A stretch of DNA of 64,000 bases from Ischnura elegans. Taxonomy: Eukaryota > Arthropoda > Insecta > Odonata > Coenagrionidae. Below the pieces are notes generated by a model, which saw nothing but the letters and a program-made list of their open reading frames with translations, searched no databases and had not been told where the DNA came from. Of this stretch, positions 58,233-64,000 are shown one piece after another. Numbering within the stretch: the stretch's first letter is position 1; every line of letters begins with the position of its first letter. The translations under genes and the position numbers were made by a program. Location of the stretch: positions 89,683,851-89,747,850 of the forward strand of contig NC_060256.1 of NCBI RefSeq assembly GCF_921293095.1, in the 5' to 3' direction.

Positions 58233-59224
58233 CACAGTGGGCGGAAATCGGAAAAAGCCGGACAAAATTACAAAATGGCTTTTTTTGAGTTATATACTTG
58301 AAACTTCGCAAGTATACTCAAAAATGATTGAACTTTATTGATATGTACCTCATTTGACATAGATCCTACCCGTTACTGAGATACAGAGGCTCAAACGTGA
58401 GCAAATTTCCATAAAAACGCCCGTCTTCAATTTTCTCTGAAAATCTTCCAAAGTAAGTGAATGGTGAAGTTATGGGTGGATTCTTGCCGAATAAAAAACC
58501 ACATAATCTGTTATCATGGTTTTTTTTATTTAATATTCCGTAATCTTAAAGAATACAGTCCATTAATTCTTACCGTGCAGTAACAAAATGGCGGATACTG
58601 TTTTTCGACGAAGTTTTACATTTAGGTAGAGTTTCAAATAGGTTTTCGGCAAGGTCGCGCAGAGTAACTTATATGAGAGCATTGTTTGAAGATTTTTTGA
58701 GGTCTTTATGCAGTTTTCTTTGAAATAAGTTTGCGTCGCCGGAAATTACATTGATTTTTCGATCGCGCGGCAGGGTTCCTCTCCATGCGTCGGGAGTTGG
58801 ATTAGCCGCGCCGCGGTAAGGTTATTGAAGCTATATGGGTTTTAACGCTCAACATTCACCGTTTTTATGTTTTGCTTCAAGACACCGATTCTCAAATGGT
58901 CTATGGTGAAGACAGTGGAGGTTTTTTCATGCGATGTACTTGCACGTTTCATCGAAGTTCATTTCGTTATCTTCGGATACGATCGAAGACCATGCTTCTA
59001 TTAAAAGCGTTCAAACCTCGACAAAGTGAGTTGTTTTCTGGGACTCATACAAAAAGACCTACCAGAAAGATACCAGCTGAGACCCTTATACCTTCTTCAA
59101 TCACCGATCCCTGACCCTCAGGATTCTAATTTCGAAAACGGTCGTTTTATGACACCCTGGAGCGGAGCCCTTGGCCGTCTTAACGGAGGTATTTCCATGG
59201 GAACTTCTAGCTTTTTTAAAATGT
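58233..59224 (+). repeat. Left terminal inverted repeat of the Transib-like element
   Basis: About 992 bp, reverse complement of 62033-63024. The start is the heptamer CACAGTG, followed by A-rich blocks GAAAAAGCC and ACAAAATTA. It contains an open frame of 80 codons at 58872-59114 that is repeated, residue for residue, in the right copy. Long homopolymers (T7, T8) have equal lengths in both arms. Confidence 0.9.
58872..59114 (+). other. 80-codon open frame inside the terminal repeat (duplicate at 62143-62385)
   Basis: The frame begins MLQDTDSQMVYGEDSGG and is rich in Arg, Ser and Thr. No domain is recognised. An overlapping frame (59026-59250) is also kept in both arms. Identity between arms is explained by the arms being identical DNA, so conservation as protein is not shown. 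It could be a 5' exon of the transposase, or chance. Confidence 0.3.
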
Positions 59225-59471
59225 GCATCATACCCTCAGTTCTACTTTGACTTACAGATTACCATGTCTTTACACGTTTACCATACGTTCTTCCCCGTGT
59301 ACGCATTAGGGCATTAGATAATCATAGTTTCGACAAATTTATTATTTCTAAATTTTACATAGGCTCCATCCGCAATTCCATAGAAAATGCCACCTCACAT
59401 TATTACATGACTTGATATCTACAAAATAATATTGGAATTGGTGAAAAAATCATTCACTCGGTAAAAAATAT

Positions 59472-60814
59472 TTGCTCCATTATTTATCGCGGAGGCTGAA
59501 TTTAAGACAAGACCCTGATGCTCTGAAATTTCTCAATGACTTTTTGACAAAACGCATCCTATGGCCATACCTTAAGAAATGGGTAGAGTGTTCTCGAAAT
59601 AATGAACGATTTTTGTGTCGACACAAAAGTTGGCTCGCTGACTCTATAACATTTCCAGAATTTGTTATGCATCACTTTCCCGATACTTCAACGACAGCCG
59701 GTTGAGTATTGTATTTTTGTACAAATCTATTCCTCTCAAATTGATTGATTAAATAAAATTCCCCCGGTAGCTTCATGCTACAAAATTCATATTATATTTG
59801 CCAGGCATTCTAGGGCGGCCAAAAAAATGTCGCACCTCATGTGTTAGATCACGCAGAAGAAAATTCAAACTTAAAAAACTACTGCTACTACTGCTGAGCT
59901 TGCTCTCGCGGCATCTGTGAGTTTGAGAGAGAGGGGAGACACTGCAGCAGCTCACCTAATTGCAGAAATAACAACTACGACCCCTACTCGGGCTAAGAGA
60001 GTTCTTTCAAAGTGGAGGACGAGTGAAAAGGTCCACCCTGAGATGACAGTGGAAGAGGCTCTGTCATTGATGATTGCCTCTGATTTGACCAAGCGTCAAC
60101 ATCGGTCTTTTCGTAGGACAGCTCTGAGCCATGGACACGAATTGTATCCCACTTATGATAGAATAGCGATAGCAAAAAAAGGCAGCTTATAACGAAGGGA
60201 TTAAAATAACTGAGACCATGTGCGAAGTAAACCTTCAAGCACCACTGAACCACACCATATTGGGAACAATAGCCTGCTTAGCCACCACTTCCACCTCTCA
60301 AGAATTAAAATGTGTGGTGAACTACAGATTAATCTCTAAGTACGGTTTTGATAGAGGTTCGGGTCACTCTCAATATAAGCAAATGTGGCAACAAGTGGAT
60401 GCTTCAGATAAATTCCTAGTCATTAGTTCCCTTGTATCTCTTAGTTTGATTAACGGCGCTACAGGTAACGACTGAAGTTTCCACTTTCTCTTGGTTAATT
60501 ACATTTATCTCTAAACTTTTGATAAAGAATTTAAATTGCATCGGAGGCACTTCTCGCATTTAGGCTCTACAATTTTAGATAACACTATCTGGGAAAATCC
60601 ACTGCCGACGTCGACACGATTTTGTCATCCCATCCGCTTTAGGCAAAAAAAGAGACAAAAGAAGTTACAAAATCAGAAAGACATTACCTATATCGAAAGG
60701 CAGGTGGATGGCCTTAATGATTTCAACTCTGGATTTTACACGATCAAGTTCTGTTTACTACTGACCATGATCAACGGAAAAGTAATGCTTATATTGCTTG
60801 CCTTATTTTCCTAA
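59472..60814 (+). pseudogene. Broken Transib/RAG1-like transposase (N-terminal and middle part)
   Basis: Fragments in order: 59472-59700 (LRQDPDALKFLNDFL, KWVECSRNNERF, SWLADSITF); likely intron 59701-59813; GRPKKCRTSC then SRRRKFK; frame slip in the A run near 59873; REKG-like SLRERGDTAAAHLIAEI, TPTRAKRVLSKWR, ELYPTYDRIAIAKK; frame slip at the A7 run 60174-60180; VNLQAPLNHT; YGFDRGSGHSQYKQ, whose Asp at 60350 is the likely first catalytic acid; intron 60465-60527; IWENPLPTSTRFCHPIRF; then LLLTMINGKV. The order and motifs resemble Transib transposases, related to RAG1 in its core. The second catalytic Asp, the zinc-binding region and the catalytic Glu are absent. At least two frame slips and loss of the C-terminus make it non-functional. 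The family call is from recognition, not a search. Confidence 0.6.
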
Positions 60815-62032
60815 TTTTTTCTTAATCTTAAAACCCATTTAATTCATTATCCTACAGGGAAGTATAGTCATTTTGAAATTAAGAAAAACGATAGTTTTTA
60901 GTTTGCAACACACTGAAGGACAGCTGAATCATGGGGTTCTAAATCTGCGGTGCAATAGCGTCGGGTATGAATAACTTAGGAGATGTAAAATATCGTTCAC
61001 CTGATATCGATAAATATTCTGTTGGTTTGTGTACGCTGAGCTGCCACATATGATTTTCTGAATGCATATTGGATATGTCGTATCGATTGGAATTTAAACA
61101 GTGGCATTTGATAATTTTAATTTTAATTTATTTTAGTTAGGAAAGGAATGCTAAGAAAATTTTCAGCTAAAATTGATAATATAAATTAAAATAACTATTT
61201 TGAAAAAGATGTTCGGGGATTTATTGAAAAACGTACATACAGGATTTATTGATTTCAGGTTTATTGAAATTTATTGATTACAGATTTATTGAAATTTCTA
61301 CGCTCCACAAGCAAATTAAAATCACTTTCACAAATTCTGCGCACTCAAGAGAACTTAACTTTCCTTCACCACAGTCACAGTAGAACTAAGGGTATAATAC
61401 ACGTTTTAAAAAATCTAGAAGTTCCCGTGGAATTGTCGACCTAAACTACCCTGTCTTCATCGTATCTGCTTCAACAACTTTCTAGTGCTTACTGTAGGTG
61501 CAGAACATGAGATTTTCACGCGATCCATAATTTTCGTCCATAAAATTTTGATTATTTAGTTGCCATCAGTAATCTATGTTCATGATAGGTAATGTTAAGT
61601 CACTGAACACTGCATTATTAGCTATCTTTTTGAACATAATTCTCTTCATCTCAAGAGTAAAACATTAGATTTAATGACGCTTTTTGCAGTTCGTTATTTG
61701 TTCAATTTGCCGACTTGGGTGGCGGCGGGGTAAAATGCTCGCCTGTCAAAGAAGTGTCGGGTTCGAGTCCCGCATGGGTAAGTTTCCTTTATCAAGCGCA
61801 ACGTTGTCGCAGAATAATTTATTCACTCCATTTATTTAAGTATTGATCCGTCGGTACGTATGAATAAAGTATGAATTTTGTAACGTAAAGATAAATGTGG
61901 AATAGTATTTATTCAATAAATTTGAAGGAAATAGATTTTTACAAAAATACCAACTCCCGTAGAAGTATAGAGAAAGTAATGCAAAGCATATTCCGGAAAT
62001 GTTATGGATTCAGCGGGCCAATTTTTGAAGCG
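60815..62032. other. Non-coding interior of the Transib-like element
   Basis: AT-rich. Three near-repeats of GATTTATTGA(A)ATTT lie at 61215-61305. A diverged copy of the inner arm end is at 61370-61430, and a SINE at 61709. No remaining transposase motifs were found here. Confidence 0.5.
61709..61880 (+). mobile_element. tRNA-derived SINE inside the Transib-like element
   Basis: It starts GCCGACTTGGGTGGCGG (box A-like) and has GGGTTCGAGTCCCGC (box B) about 45 bp later, then an unrelated tail with ATTTATTTAAG. The same head occurs at 38816, 50895 and, inverted, 31131. It sits between the transposase relic and the right arm. Confidence 0.7.
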
Positions 62033-63024
62033 ACATTTTAAAAAAGCTAGAAGTTCCCATGGAAATACCTCCGTTAAGACGGCCAAGGGCTCCGCTCCAG
62101 GGTGTCATAAAACGACCGTTTTCGAAATTAGAATCCTGAGGGTCAGGGATCGGTGATTGAAGAAGGTATAAGGGTCTCAGCTGGTATCTTTCTGGTAGGT
62201 CTTTTTGTATGAGTCCCAGAAAACAACTCACTTTGTCGAGGTTTGAACGCTTTTAATAGAAGCATGGTCTTCGATCGTATCCGAAGATAACGAAATGAAC
62301 TTCGATGAAACGTGCAAGTACATCGCATGAAAAAACCTCCACTGTCTTCACCATAGACCATTTGAGAATCGGTGTCTTGAAGCAAAACATAAAAACGGTG
62401 AATGTTGAGCGTTAAAACCCATATAGCTTCAATAACCTTACCGCGGCGCGGCTAATCCAACTCCCGACGCATGGAGAGGAACCCTGCCGCGCGATCGAAA
62501 AATCAATGTAATTTCCGGCGACGCAAACTTATTTCAAAGAAAACTGCATAAAGACCTCAAAAAATCTTCAAACAATGCTCTCATATAAGTTACTCTGCGC
62601 GACCTTGCCGAAAACCTATTTGAAACTCTACCTAAATGTAAAACTTCGTCGAAAAACAGTATCCGCCATTTTGTTACTGCACGGTAAGAATTAATGGACT
62701 GTATTCTTTAAGATTACGGAATATTAAATAAAAAAAACCATGATAACAGATTATGTGGTTTTTTATTCGGCAAGAATCCACCCATAACTTCACCATTCAC
62801 TTACTTTGGAAGATTTTCAGAGAAAATTGAAGACGGGCGTTTTTATGGAAATTTGCTCACGTTTGAGCCTCTGTATCTCAGTAACGGGTAGGATCTATGT
62901 CAAATGAGGTACATATCAATAAAGTTCAATCATTTTTGAGTATACTTGCGAAGTTTCAAGTATATAACTCAAAAAAAGCCATTTTGTAATTTTGTCCGGC
63001 TTTTTCCGATTTCCGCCCACTGTG
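62033..63024 (-). repeat. Right terminal inverted repeat of the Transib-like element
   Basis: Mirror of the left arm, ending CCGCCCACTGTG at 63024. The 80-codon frame reappears at 62143-62385. A diverged second copy of the innermost ~60 bp, in the same orientation, lies at about 61370-61430 inside the element. Confidence 0.9.
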
Positions 63025-63480
63025 CGTAGGTTGAAAAGTAGACCAAACCTTTTAGATAAATTCAAGAGCAGTGTCTTTTCTAACGAAGTTAACCATATTT
63101 TACGGACGCCAACGTACTACAGAAGATCAGATCATATAAATAAAATAAGAGAGATAGATTGCAGAACAGACAGATTCCGAATGTCATTTTTTCCACGATC
63201 AATAAGAGATTATAACAGTAGCGATAGAACTCATAAATAGATTAGATGACTTGTAGTGTAGCCTACGAACCTATGTAAAACTTAATGCATGTTTCTTAAT
63301 TTTATTATTATTTCTAACAGCATATGGTAGTATAATTTGTTAGTATACGTGACGTTTTTTGGATCGTGTGGTGTGCATGTGGGAGTCCAATTGCATGCTG
63401 CATGCTGGTGATTGATCACCCCCTGCCAAATACCCTAGAGGTGGCTCGCAGGGTATTATGTAGATGTAGATATTGATCGT
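63025..63480 (+). mobile_element. LINE 3' end right of the Transib-like element
   Basis: Continues as RLKSRPNLLDKFKSSVF, HILRTPTYYRRSDH, INKIREIDCRTDRFRMSFF and PRSIRDYNSSDRTHK with a stop at 63240, then the usual tail GGTGGCTCGCAGGGTATTATGTAGATGTAG. The reading frame is open to its natural stop, so this LINE copy is younger than 51190. Confidence 0.85.
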
Positions 63481-64000
63481 CCATTTTGCACCGAACCGCA
63501 CTGAAAAAAATAGTTAGAAATACAAGTTTCTGATGAAATTCATAGAACGGAAATAGAAAAGATGCATGGAAGAGTTACTTGGTGAGCCACTGTGTGTGTT
63601 ATTGAGATACTTGGATCGTGATCCCAAACGTCTTAATGAGTTTATTAGTAGTTGGAAACATGCGATTATTTTATCTTCTTATGGCGGGCTAAACCTACTT
63701 TAATCGGTGGAATACTTTTATAAATAAATCGTGCGTGGTACAAGTTATTTTCTAAACTTCATGATTGGATATTTATTTCCTCTAATAGGGTTTTTAGATA
63801 GAAAGGAAGGGGGTAGGCCTTATTTTGAATTGAAGAGGGAAGTTCTTGAAGGAAGGAGAGACTCCCAGGATTCTTCTTGAGTACTCCATGGAAACCTACC
63901 TTAATCGGTGGAATACTTTAATGTAAGGCAGGCTGATGTTGGCGGTAGCTTACCGTTTTCGACGAATGAATCGCCATTAACGCCAGGATTACGTATCACG
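63481..64000. other. Unassigned DNA at the window end
   Basis: AT-rich. The phrase ACCTACTTTAATCGGTGGAATACTTT occurs twice (63692 and 63896), a small direct repeat. No protease B exon found. Confidence 0.4.

Larger units (their letters stand above)
58233..63024. mobile_element. Transib/RAG1-like DNA transposon with ~992-bp inverted repeats
   Basis: A 4792-bp element. The ends read CACAGTGGGCGG... and ...CCGCCCACTGTG, flanked by the direct repeat CGTAG (58228-58232 and 63025-63029). The flanks join into a continuous LINE sequence, so the empty site can be reconstructed. Inverted repeats 58233-59224 and 62033-63024 have equal length and no difference in the stretches compared. The 5-bp target duplication and CACAGTG termini match the Transib superfamily, whose ends resemble V(D)J recombination signals. 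The interior holds a broken transposase with motifs that look Transib/RAG1-like, and a SINE. The copy cannot make its own transposase but both ends look intact. Confidence 0.75.

Noticed and set aside
58082-64000. Upstream exons of protease B
   Set aside because: Scanned the minus strand for TAAHC, an IxGG activation site and paired clip cysteines; none found, as the region is filled by LINE and Transib-like DNA.

Overview
This window looks like a repeat-rich arthropod nuclear genome, most likely an insect. It is AT-rich, its genes have small exons with GT-AG introns, and it carries non-LTR retrotransposons, tRNA-derived SINEs, many short inverted-repeat DNA transposons (MITEs), and two CLIP-domain serine protease genes of the kind used in insect immune and developmental cascades. 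The species cannot be fixed from sequence alone. LINE tails ending in GTAGATGTAGATG are very common here.

Host genes. Both are on the minus strand and arranged head to tail. Protease A (9318-31325) can be traced through seven exons whose phases all agree: signal peptide, clip domain, glycine-rich linker with activation site, then His, Asp and Ser exons. The model totals 1257 coding bases (418 residues). Protease B (50265-58081) is seen only as its last three exons. These have exactly the same lengths (200, 99 and 320 bp) and phases as in A, so the two are tandem duplicates. The remaining exons of B must lie beyond position 64000. No other host gene is supported.

Mobile DNA. Most of the rest is transposon material. 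One MITE family of about 660 bp (GGGTGGTTTCC termini, TA flanks) has nine copies spread over the whole window. Each relatively intact copy carries a CRE-like GTGACGTCAC palindrome. Other groups are hairpin MITEs ending in CAGGGTGTCCC or AAGGCC, hAT-like CAGNGGCG elements, fragments of at least three LINE lineages, a deleted mariner transposase, a Gypsy RT relic and several tRNA-SINEs.

The most notable structure is at 58233-63024. It is a 4.79-kb DNA transposon with inverted repeats of about 992 bp that look identical, ends reading CACAGTG (identical to the V(D)J recombination signal heptamer), and a 5-bp CGTAG target duplication. It interrupts a LINE copy. Its interior holds a decayed, intron-containing transposase whose motifs look like the Transib/RAG1 superfamily. 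Layout: 1-8900 MITEs and unassigned DNA; 8900-31600 protease A with transposon-filled introns; 31600-50200 intergenic transposons; 50265-64000 the 3' half of protease B and the Transib-like element lying upstream of its visible exons.
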